Assembly (NCBI RefSeq): GCF_000272105.2
Contig: NZ_AJZD02000007.1
Coordinates: forward strand, 1-33,668
Reading direction: 5' to 3'
Length of the DNA stretch: 33,668 bases
Origin: Vibrio splendidus 12E03
GTDB lineage: Bacteria; Pseudomonadota; Gammaproteobacteria; Enterobacterales; Vibrionaceae
Position 1 is the first letter of the stretch. Each line of letters starts with the position of its first letter. Positions 8,796-17,600 of the stretch are shown one piece after another. The position numbers were made by a program, and so were the translations under genes. The notes under the pieces were generated by a model. It worked only from the letters and a program-made list of their open reading frames with translations, was not told the origin of the DNA and made no database searches.

Positions 8796-11165
8796 CTACC
8801 TTTGGTTTAACCAACTCTTTAAGACTTCAATGTCATTCTGGTATTCGTTATTTATCTCATCAACCCAATCTGAAATGTTCTCCCACCACGCAGGCATATC
8901 TGGAGATTGAGCTTTCTGGGCAACTTGTTGGATGCGTTTCAGGCCAATAGAACCTGCTGCACCTTTAATCTTATGTGCCTCAGAAACGATACTGGCTTTA
9001 TCTTTCGCGACCATGTTGGAGTTCAATATTTCCATATACTCCGGCATCATATCTTCGAACATCGCGATGCTATCCAAAACCGGTTTAGGTCCAACAATAT
9101 CAACATAAGACTCTAGCATATCAATATCAAGCAAAGTGGTATCAATTGCTGAAAGAACAGGCTTACTCGCGTCGACTTTATCAATGCTCTCAACCTTATC
9201 CGTGCCTGCTACCTTCTCAATTACCTCTGGTGCATCTTCGATAAGTTCACTGATCACATCTTGGATAGCTCGAACCGACAAAGGTTTGCTGATCGCTTCG
9301 TCCATGCCTTTCTGGAAGTACTCTTGCTTGTTGTTTAAGACGTTCGCAGTTAATGCCACCAAAGGTGGTAGCTGACTGTATTTCTCGCGGTAGTATTGAG
9401 CAATGTCGAAACCCGTCATGTCTGGCAGTTGGATATCCAACAACACCAAATCATAGTCTTCAGGGTTGAAAGCAATTTGCGCCTCTTTACCCGTCATCAC
9501 GACGGTCACTTCATGGCCAAGGCTTTCAAGTAGAGAGCGAGCCACTGTGATATTGAGTTCAATGTCTTCGACCATAAAGATCTTAAGATTCGACTGTTTT
9601 CTTGGCGTTTTGATCAGAGCCTGAGTATCGTGATTCACAGGAACTCGAATCGAAACCGTAAAGGTACTGCCAAAGCCCTCTTCACTGGTGACTTCAATGT
9701 GGCCATCCATCATATTGATTAGCTGTTGAGAGACAGCAAGACCAATACCCGTGCCGACAGCGTGCAAGTTGTCCGTGCCCGATTTCACCTGATAGTACAT
9801 CGCGAAAATCTTCTCGATTTCACTTTCAGGAATACCAATACCAGTATCTTCCACTTCCATTGTAATGTTGGCAAAGTCACCATCAATGTCGGCGCTGACT
9901 GTCATCACCACTCCACCATCTTTGGTGAACTTCATCGCGTTACTAACAAGGTTCCACAGTACCTGTCTAAGACGAGTACCATCCACCTCAACAGCAGCTG
10001 GAAGATCAGACAATCTTTCTAGATCGAACCTTAACCCTTTCTGCTCAGCCATCAACGCAGAAATACTTTCGATCTCGACAACGAAATCTTCAAAGTTAAT
10101 AGGCGTAGGGAAGAGTTCAAGCTTACGGCGGTCGAACTTATCCATATCGATAATATCGTTGAAGATATTACCCAGTGTCACCGCGCTCACCTTGATGGTT
10201 TGCATCTGCTTACGCTGTTCGGTGGTCAATTGACTATCGAGCAACATGCGGCTCAAACCGATGATGCCGTTAAGCGGCGTTCTTAGCTCATGGCTGATGG
10301 TTGAGATAAAGGTGGTCTTATCGCGACTGGCTTTCTCTAGCGACTCTTGATGCTCTTTACGCTCGGTAATATCACGACCAAAACCCACTAAGCCTAAATG
10401 GCGGCCATCTTTGCTATAGAAAGGCACTTTACGCAGTTCGAAGTAGCTCTTACGGCCATCTGGGTATTCAAGCCATTGGTCATAAGTGAGCGCTTGGTTG
10501 TCGGCAAACACCTTCTTATCGGTTTCTACAACTTGTTGAGCGACCTCTTTGCTGTAGACATCCCAAGGCGTCAAACCGACTAGCTCTTTTTCTGTCTTGC
10601 CAGTGAGCTCTTCAACCGCACGGTTACAACCAGAGAAAACACCCTCTTCATTACGGTAGTAAATAAGGTCAGGAGAAGCATCGATAAACGAACGTAACAA
10701 TGCAGTACGCTCTGCTAGCTCAAGCTGAGTTCGCTCACGTTGAAAGACTTCATTTTCAAGATCGTGCATCGCTTCAGCACGCGCTTCTTCGGCTTTTTCA
10801 CGCTCTTCGATTTCTTGATTCAACTTCTCGATATTGAGCTGTAACTTATTATTCAGCTCTTGGTCTCGCTCACGCATGTCACCAAGCTTAGAGACCAACT
10901 TCGCTAATCTTTGACGAGACTCTTCCAACTGGTCCACGACGACTGACAGAAAATAAACCGCCCAAGGCGTGATCACTAAACCGAAGAAAACTGAACGGAC
11001 AATGTCGATGTCATCAACATTGCCTTTGAGTGCGAGGGTGATACCGACTTGCACAACAACAGCGAGGGCAACAAGCGCTAGGGCGAGTAAGATAGAAAAG
11101 CGGACAATCCCCAGTTTTACGAGTAGATCCACGTAATACTGGGCAAGATTTTTCATGGGTTTCAT
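8796..11165 (-). CDS. arcB: Tripartite hybrid sensor kinase ArcB
   Basis: ArcB is an inner-membrane redox sensor that phosphorylates ArcA when the quinone pool is reduced. Order in the 789-residue chain: two membrane segments (about 22-47 and 58-77), a coiled linker (78-155) and a PAS domain (about 155-270). Then come the kinase core with His292 in ISHELRTPLNG, the N box near Asn405, DTGIGIP (440-446) and GTGIGLAV (471-478). A receiver with Asp577 and an HPt domain with His731 (EAHKIKGAAGS) complete the phosphorelay. Cys180 of E. coli is conserved, but the position of E. coli Cys241 is Tyr here (RKSYFELRK). The linker before the HPt (about 641-672) is longer than in E. coli. The ATG has GGAG seven bases upstream. 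Confidence 0.97.
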   Translation of the reverse strand: MKPMKNLAQYYVDLLVKLGIVRFSILLALALVALAVVVQVGITLALKGNVDDIDIVRSVFFGLVITPWAVYFLSVVVDQLEESRQRLAKLVSKLGDMRERDQELNNKLQLNIEKLNQEIEEREKAEEARAEAMHDLENEVFQRERTQLELAERTALLRSFIDASPDLIYYRNEEGVFSGCNRAVEELTGKTEKELVGLTPWDVYSKEVAQQVVETDKKVFADNQALTYDQWLEYPDGRKSYFELRKVPFYSKDGRHLGLVGFGRDITERKEHQESLEKASRDKTTFISTISHELRTPLNGIIGLSRMLLDSQLTTEQRKQMQTIKVSAVTLGNIFNDIIDMDKFDRRKLELFPTPINFEDFVVEIESISALMAEQKGLRFDLERLSDLPAAVEVDGTRLRQVLWNLVSNAMKFTKDGGVVMTVSADIDGDFANITMEVEDTGIGIPESEIEKIFAMYYQVKSGTDNLHAVGTGIGLAVSQQLINMMDGHIEVTSEEGFGSTFTVSIRVPVNHDTQALIKTPRKQSNLKIFMVEDIELNITVARSLLESLGHEVTVVMTGKEAQIAFNPEDYDLVLLDIQLPDMTGFDIAQYYREKYSQLPPLVALTANVLNNKQEYFQKGMDEAISKPLSVRAIQDVISELIEDAPEVIEKVAGTDKVESIDKVDASKPVLSAIDTTLLDIDMLESYVDIVGPKPVLDSIAMFEDMMPEYMEILNSNMVAKDKASIVSEAHKIKGAAGSIGLKRIQQVAQKAQSPDMPAWWENISDWVDEINNEYQNDIEVLKSWLNQR

Positions 11166-11339
11166 TTAGCGCTCCATGCGATAAGACTAGCAACATTCTA
11201 CCCTGTTTGAAGATGGGAGGTAAGCTAGCTACATCACACGCAGCAAGTGTTCAGCGGTAATTTCGAAGGTTAATTAACCAATACAAATACTAACTAAGCA
11301 AAAATAGACGGGGATAATCAAATTGCCAGTTTTATAGCG

Positions 11340-13091
11340 TTAGCGAATTGAGTATGGATGCACCATTGAACGGTTGCGACCGTCTGATTTCGCTTGATAC
11401 AACGCACTATCAGCCAAGGCAACAGCCGATTCCATTTCATCATCAGGTGTAGGAATGTAAGAGATAATACCAATACTCACCGTGATGAATTCAGAGACTG
11501 TCGACTTCTCATGCGCAAGTTCCAATTTTAGGACTTCGTCATGAATACGCTGCGCCACCAGCTGAGCACCTTCGGTCGTTGTATTTGGCAGAATAAAGCC
11601 GAACTCTTCACCACCATAACGAGCCACACAATCAGATGAACGATTCAACACCTGCTTAAATGCCTGAGAAACCTGAACCAAAGCATCATCGCCTTGTTGG
11701 TGTCCGTAAAAGTCGTTGTAGCCTTTAAAGAAGTCGATATCACATAGCATGATCGTCAGTGGCAGCTTATCACGCACATGATAATGCCACAGTGTAGAGA
11801 GCTGTTCATCGAAACGACGTCGGTTAGAAACTTTAGTCAGGCTATCCATAAAGCTGAGGCGTTCAAGTTCAAGGTTGGCTTCTTCAAGCTTTTGTTCTGC
11901 TAGATAACGCTCTGTAATATCACGCGCCATGATCAACACACCATTAGTGCTCGATGCTGGATCTCTAAACGGTGATTTGACTACATCATACCAAGTAAAT
12001 GCTCCATCACTTGAGACCACTTTGTCGATATAACGCAGCGATTTACTTTGATGAAGCACTTGATGATCGGTTTCTGATATTCGCGTATAGATGCTATGTG
12101 GCACCACATCTTGTAAACGCTTACCGATCAAGTCACTGACTTCAGAGATACCCAGCGCAGCCACAAATGGTTTATTACACGCTTGATACACCATGTTTTC
12201 ATTAAAGATACCAATCGAGTCTGGGCTGGCCTCCAGGATGTTTTGCAAGATGGTGTCACGCTGCGCAAGTGCCACTTCGGTATCTTTTCGCTTCTCCATT
12301 TCGCCACGCAGCTTCTGCTGCATGTCATGCCAATCGGTCACATCATGGCTAATAGAGAGCGTGCCGATGGTTGATCCGTCTTGTGAGAGCAAGACACTTT
12401 GGTAGGTTTCAAGCAAGCAGCTTTTTCCATCTTGATCTGTAGTCCAAGAGCGTTCACTTACACGACCTTTTAATACTCCACCAGAAACACTCAGGGTGCC
12501 CTCTTCAGCACGACCATGCCAAAACTTTTTAAACGAGCGATTACTCGTCACTAACTGACCTTTCTGATCTTTCACGTAGATCAGCTCAGACAAAGAATCC
12601 AAAGCGGTACGAGCAACATTCAGTTCTCGAACTTCTTGGGACAGTTCTTCGTTAGTGTTTTTATAAGGTGAGGCGTGAATCATCCAAGCCTGCTTATTTC
12701 TAAAATGGATCTTACGACCGACTAGGTTGATCTTGAACGACTCAAATTCAGAAAGCGCCCACAGGGAGACCTGCTCGAAGGCTCGAGAGTTGATGTGGTT
12801 GGTTAAGTAGTGACGAAAGCTGTTCTCACTTTCCACAGTAGGAAAGCGAAAATTAACACCGATTTGGCGGATACCAAGCAACTGCATGGCTTGGCGATTG
12901 GCATAGAGTATTTCGCCACTTCGAACATCAACAAAGTAGAGTGGCGACGGAGTAGCAAGTAGAAGCGTTTCGATATGCGACTGATAACGAGAATAGAGAT
13001 GCCAGCAAATGAGAGCAATCAGCAATACAACAACGATATAAATACCGTAGCCATACGCCCTGTCCCACAACCAAGTCATTACCAGTTCCAT
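11340..13091 (-). CDS. Membrane PAS-domain diguanylate cyclase
   Basis: This protein should make cyclic di-GMP from two GTP at the inner membrane. The 583-residue chain has one N-terminal membrane segment (about 15-33) and three PAS-like domains (about 36-135, 155-265 and 285-400). A C-terminal GGDEF domain (about 415-583) follows. The active-site motif is GGEEF at 493-497, and RSSD at 484-487 is the RxxD inhibitory site five residues before it, so both catalysis and product inhibition look intact. No EAL domain is present. An extended -10 (TGG-TATAGA, 13107-13102) would start transcription about 4 nt before the ATG at 13091. The true start may therefore be the next in-frame ATG at 13079 (MTWLWDRA), which has GGAAC upstream. 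The gene lies between arcB and yhcC on the same strand. Confidence 0.9.
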   Translation of the reverse strand: MELVMTWLWDRAYGYGIYIVVVLLIALICWHLYSRYQSHIETLLLATPSPLYFVDVRSGEILYANRQAMQLLGIRQIGVNFRFPTVESENSFRHYLTNHINSRAFEQVSLWALSEFESFKINLVGRKIHFRNKQAWMIHASPYKNTNEELSQEVRELNVARTALDSLSELIYVKDQKGQLVTSNRSFKKFWHGRAEEGTLSVSGGVLKGRVSERSWTTDQDGKSCLLETYQSVLLSQDGSTIGTLSISHDVTDWHDMQQKLRGEMEKRKDTEVALAQRDTILQNILEASPDSIGIFNENMVYQACNKPFVAALGISEVSDLIGKRLQDVVPHSIYTRISETDHQVLHQSKSLRYIDKVVSSDGAFTWYDVVKSPFRDPASSTNGVLIMARDITERYLAEQKLEEANLELERLSFMDSLTKVSNRRRFDEQLSTLWHYHVRDKLPLTIMLCDIDFFKGYNDFYGHQQGDDALVQVSQAFKQVLNRSSDCVARYGGEEFGFILPNTTTEGAQLVAQRIHDEVLKLELAHEKSTVSEFITVSIGIISYIPTPDDEMESAVALADSALYQAKSDGRNRSMVHPYSIR

Positions 13092-13182
13092 TTACTCTCA
13101 ATCTATACCATAAAATCTGTGAGGGAAATGTTACCACTATTTGTTGGTTTTATCTGCTGTTACCTACAGTCACCCATTTCTA

Positions 13183-14136
13183 TTAATTGGCCGCGTTTAA
13201 AACAGGCAACGTGTACTCGAATGCAGAGCCCATTTTGATGCCTTGAGCACCGGTTTTATCCAACGAACGACCTATTTCAATCATCGCTAACCAGCGGTTC
13301 TCACACCATAAAGGAGAAAGTAAGGTTGGGCGTCTCGCCGCTGAAGAAACACGGTGATAAACCACGTCCGCAGGCGTGCGTTGAATGATCTCACTCGCGA
13401 TATCAATGTACTCTTCAAGGCTTGGTGCCTCTAGCTTTCCAGCCTTCCACGCCTTAGCCATGGTACTGCCCTCTACTATATGAAGGCCATGAAGCTTAAT
13501 GCCATCAGTGCCAACGGCTAATACCTTGTCTAAGGTTTCAAGGTTATCCGCTTTAGTTTCTTTTGGTAGGCCAACAATCAGATGAGTACACACCTTGATA
13601 CCTAAAGCGCGTGCGCGTTGGGTGATCGTTTCATACACCGCAAAATCGTGGCCGCGGTTAATTCGCTTGAGGGTTTTATCATTGGCGGTTTGCAGGCCAA
13701 GCTCGAGCCAAATCTCATAGCCTTGTTTAACGTAGCCCGCTAACAGATCCAACACCGCATCAGGCACACAGTCTGGTCGCGTGCCAACACAAAGACCAAC
13801 GATCTCTGCACCGGGTGCTTTTAGCGCCTCTTCATACATATTCTTGAGCACTTGCACCTCAGCATAAGTGCTGGTGTACGCCTGAAAGTAAGCCAGATAC
13901 TTCTTGGCACGAGCAATCTCACCCGCACGATCTTTTAGCTGGTCCGCAATACTTTGAATTTGAGTTTGCTCATCAGCAAAGGAAGCCACGTTACAAAACG
14001 TGCAACCTCCACGGCCAATTGTCCCGTCTCGGTTTGGGCAGCTGAAACCACCATGAAGCGTCAGCTTGTGAACCTTCTCGCCATAGCGGCGTTGAAGGTC
14101 TTGGCCGATAGTATTGACCAACTCGTGTAATTGCAT
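13183..14136 (-). CDS. yhcC: Radical SAM protein YhcC (TIGR01212 family)
   Basis: YhcC is a cytoplasmic radical-SAM protein of unknown reaction. The 317-residue chain is close to E. coli YhcC over its length (KLTLHGGFSCPNRDGTIGRG, CVGTRPDCVPDAVLDLL, WCENRW). The iron-sulfur cysteines lie in CPNRDGTIGRGGCTFC, spaced C-x11-C-x2-C rather than the usual C-x3-C-x2-C, which is typical of this family. The frame is open up to 14217. The ATG at 14136 is chosen because MQLHELVNTIGQDLQRRYG matches the E. coli start; its ribosome site is weak. The gene is divergent from gltB, and in E. coli yhcC likewise sits between arcB and gltBD, so the neighbourhood is old. Confidence 0.93.
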   Translation of the reverse strand: MQLHELVNTIGQDLQRRYGEKVHKLTLHGGFSCPNRDGTIGRGGCTFCNVASFADEQTQIQSIADQLKDRAGEIARAKKYLAYFQAYTSTYAEVQVLKNMYEEALKAPGAEIVGLCVGTRPDCVPDAVLDLLAGYVKQGYEIWLELGLQTANDKTLKRINRGHDFAVYETITQRARALGIKVCTHLIVGLPKETKADNLETLDKVLAVGTDGIKLHGLHIVEGSTMAKAWKAGKLEAPSLEEYIDIASEIIQRTPADVVYHRVSSAARRPTLLSPLWCENRWLAMIEIGRSLDKTGAQGIKMGSAFEYTLPVLNAAN

Positions 14137-14666
14137 ATTTTCAAAGCACTCAAGTAAATAAGAATGAATATCAGTCTTTTTTTGAAAAAAAATTACATCC
14201 CTGCAAAATTCGACCAATTAGTTTACTCAAGGCTTTTTGCGAGCAACCTAACAAATATCAATAAACATGCAAAAAATCGGCTCTATTTGCCTAATGTTGC
14301 ACATTTGCTAGGCATTAAATTCAAAATAAAACGAAAAAAATGGTCTACATGGGTCAACTTTCATTGCAATTCGCCTAGACAAAATTGTAGGATACTTACA
14401 CATATTGGCTATTTTTGAGTATTTACTTACAACGAAAACTTGCTAATAAGTCGGTGATATCTAACTCCCACCTATATAAACCACTAGTTTGTGGTTAAAA
14501 ATAAACAGGTATCACTAAGGATTGTTTTTCTCGCAATACTTTTCCTGCGAGATACGGAAAGGATTCAAACCGCCAGCATAGGCAGGTTTAGACCCATAAA
14601 TATAAAAGGACAAGGCTGACTTTATACAAATAAGTTGCGCCTAGATTTAACTGGAAGGATGTATCT
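14137..14666. other. Divergent yhcC-gltB intergenic region
   Basis: This 530-nt AT-rich gap carries the promoters of yhcC (-) and gltB (+), but I could not assign convincing hexamers for either. A compact inverted repeat lies at 14289-14313: GCCTA-ATGT and ACAT-ttgc-TAGGC, nine pairs with a 4-nt bulge. A structured gltB leader follows further right and is listed separately. No RNA gene or protein gene is evident; an 84-codon frame at 14164-14418 lacks a ribosome site and looks accidental. Confidence 0.6.
14479..14589 (+). promoter_or_regulatory. Hairpin-rich leader of the first gltBD operon
   Basis: Three hairpins follow each other within about 110 nt, 80-190 nt before gltB. They are AACCAC/GTGGTT (14479-14496), TCTCGCA/TGCGAGA (14529-14535 with 14546-14552), and AAACCGCC/GGC-A-GGTTT (14567-14574 with 14581-14589, one bulged A). 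GTGATA (14454-14459) and TATCAC (14510-14515) could close an outer stem around the first. TTTCC in the loop of the second can also pair with GGAAA at 14556-14560, an alternative fold. None is followed by a T run, so they are not terminators. This may be a cis-acting RNA or protein-binding leader; it matches no riboswitch I know. Confidence 0.45.
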
Positions 14667-17600
14667 ATGGTAGATCAAGAGCAGAACTCACAGGGTCTGT
14701 ATACTCCTGAATTGGAGCATGACGCTTGTGGTATCGGTTTTGTTGCGCATCTAAAGAATCGCAAATCTCATGATGTAGTAACTCAAGCACTCGATATGCT
14801 TGCACGTATGGAACACCGCGGCGGCCAAGGCTGCGATCCGTGTTCTGGTGATGGTGCAGGTATCCTGCTACAGAAGCCGCACGAATTCTTACTAGAAGAA
14901 GCCGTAAAGCTTGGAATTAAGCTGCCATCTTTTGAAAAATATGGTGTTGGTGTTGTACTTTTCCCTAAAGATGAACACAAACGTGCACAGTGTCGTGACA
15001 TTCTAGAACGCAATGCACAGCGCCTAGAGTTAGAAGTTATCGGTTACCGTGAACTTCCAACTGACAATTCAATGATTGGTGCTGACCCACTAAGCACTGA
15101 ACCTCAATTTGAACACGTATTTATCTCTGGCGGCCCTGGTACTACACCTGAAGAGCTTGAACGCAAACTGTATGTTCTACGTAACTACACGGTTCGTGTA
15201 TGCCTAGAAAGCGTGTCAAATATTGGTGATGACTTCTACATCAACTCTATGTCTTACAAGACATTGGTGTACAAAGGTCAGCTAACAACAGAACAAGTTC
15301 CTCAGTACTTCCTAGATCTGCAAAACCCAACCATGGTGACAGCTCTAGCACTGGTACACTCTCGCTTCTCTACCAATACATTCCCACGTTGGCGCCTAGC
15401 TCAGCCTTTCCGTTACATTGCGCATAATGGCGAAATCAATACGGTTCGCGGCAACCTTAACTGGATGAAAGCGCGTGAAGCGATCCTTGAATCGGATCTG
15501 TTCACACAAGCTGAAATCGACATGCTACTGCCTATCTGTCAAGAAGGTAGTTCGGATTCATCAAACTTCGATATGGCACTTGAGCTTCTGGTTCTGTCTG
15601 GTCGTACTCTGCCACACGCATTGATGATGATGATCCCTGAAGCATGGCAAGAAAACAAAAACATGGATCCAACTCGTCGTGCGTTCTACCAGTACCACGC
15701 GAACGTAATGGAACCATGGGATGGTCCAGCATCTGTCTGCTTCACTGATGGTGTTCAAGTAGGTGCAACGCTTGACCGTAATGGTCTGCGCCCTTCTCGC
15801 TACACAGTAACTAAAGACGACTTCCTAGTAATGGCGTCTGAATCTGGCGTAGTAGAAATCGCACCAGAAAACGTTGAATACCGTGGTCGTCTACAGCCTG
15901 GTCGTATCTTCGTTGCTGACCTTGAGCAAGGCCGCATCATTTCTGATGAAGAAGTGAAAGACGGTATCGCTAAATCGCAACCCTACGAAAAATGGGTTGA
16001 AGAGAATCTTCTGAGCTTGAAAAAGCTACCGGATGCGAGCAACGAATTTAACCAACCTTCTCCAGAGAAACTGCTACACAAACAGCAATCGTTTGGTGTG
16101 AGCTCTGAAGAAGTAAACGAAATCATTCTCCCTCTTGCAAAAACAGGTTACGAGCCACTTTCTGCAATGGGTGCTGACTGGCCGCTAGCGATTCTGTCTC
16201 ATCAATCGCAGCACCTTTCAAACTACTTTAAGCAGTTGTTTGCACAAGTAACGAACCCGCCGATCGACCCGATTCGTGAGCGTATGGTTATGTCTCTGAA
16301 CACTTACCTAGGTAAAGATCAGAACCTACTTGCTGAAACACCTGAACACTGTCAAAAAGTGGAACTTGAGTCTCCTGTTCTTTCTAACTCAGAGTTAGAG
16401 AAACTTCGTGCAATCGATAACGAGCACCTTCAATCGAAGACGCTAGATATCGTATTCCAAGCAAACGGAGACCAAGGTAAGTTAGAGCGCGCACTTAAGC
16501 GTATCTGCCAATACGCAGAAGACGCAGTGATTGATGGCTACTCTATCATCCTACTGACAGACCGTGCGGTTAACTCTAACCACGCTGCTATTCCAGCAAT
16601 GCTGGCTGTTGGCGCGGTTCACCACCACCTAATCCGTAAAGGCCTACGTGCTAAGTGTGACATCGTTGTTGAAACCGGCGACGCTCGTGAGACACACCAC
16701 TTTGCAACGCTTATCGGTTACGGTGCGAACGCAGTTAACCCATACCTAGTTATTGAAACGATTGTTGAACTACAACGTACGAAGAAGCTAGATCCAAACG
16801 TACACCCACGTGAGTTATTCGATAACTACCGCAAAGGTGTTAACGGCGGTCTACTGAAGATCTTCTCTAAGATGGGGATCTCTACGCTGCAGTCTTACCA
16901 CGGTGCACAAATCTTTGAAGCACTTGGTGTAAGCAAATCAGTGGTTGAAAAATACTTCACTGGTACTGTTTCTCGTATCCAAGGTCTAACGATCGACGAT
17001 ATCGCACGTGAAGTGCTTGTTCGTCACCGTGTTGGTTACCCAGCTCGTGAAATCCCAGCTCAAATCCTTGATGTTGGTGGTGTTTACCAGTGGAAACAAC
17101 GTGGTGAGAAACACCTATTCAACCCAGAAACGATTTCTCTACTTCAAGAATCGACGCGTAACAAAGATTACGGTCAGTTCAAGAAGTACGCAAAAGCCGT
17201 CGATGACCAAGGCGACAACGCAGCAACGCTACGTAGTCAACTTGATTTCATCAAGAACCCTGCTGGCTCTATTCCTCTTGCGGAAGTAGAACCAATAGAG
17301 AACATCCTTAAACGTTTCGCTACTGGCGCAATGAGCTTTGGTTCAATCTCGCATGAGGCTCACTCAACACTGGCTGTTGCAATGAACCGCATTGGCGCGA
17401 AATCAAACTCAGGTGAAGGTGGTGAAGATCCAGCACGTTTCGAACGTAAAGAAAACGGTGACTGGGAACGTTCAGCTATCAAACAGGTGGCTTCTGGTCG
17501 CTTTGGTGTAACTTCTTACTACCTATCTAACGCTGATGAGCTGCAAATCAAGATGGCTCAAGGTGCGAAACCTGGTGAGGGTGGTCAACTACCTGGTGAT

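Noticed and set aside
14164..14418. 84-codon frame in the yhcC-gltB gap
   Set aside because: No ribosome binding site, no recognisable protein features, and it overlaps the yhcC upstream region and AT-rich control DNA; it looks accidental.
14529..14560. H-type pseudoknot in the gltB leader (loop TTTCC with GGAAA)
   Set aside because: The 3-nt connection would have to cross a 7-bp stem, which is too short; the pairing is more likely an alternative fold than a pseudoknot.
14479..14589. Known riboswitch (glycine, TPP, cyclic di-GMP, lysine) before gltB
   Set aside because: None of the conserved sequence blocks of those classes is present.
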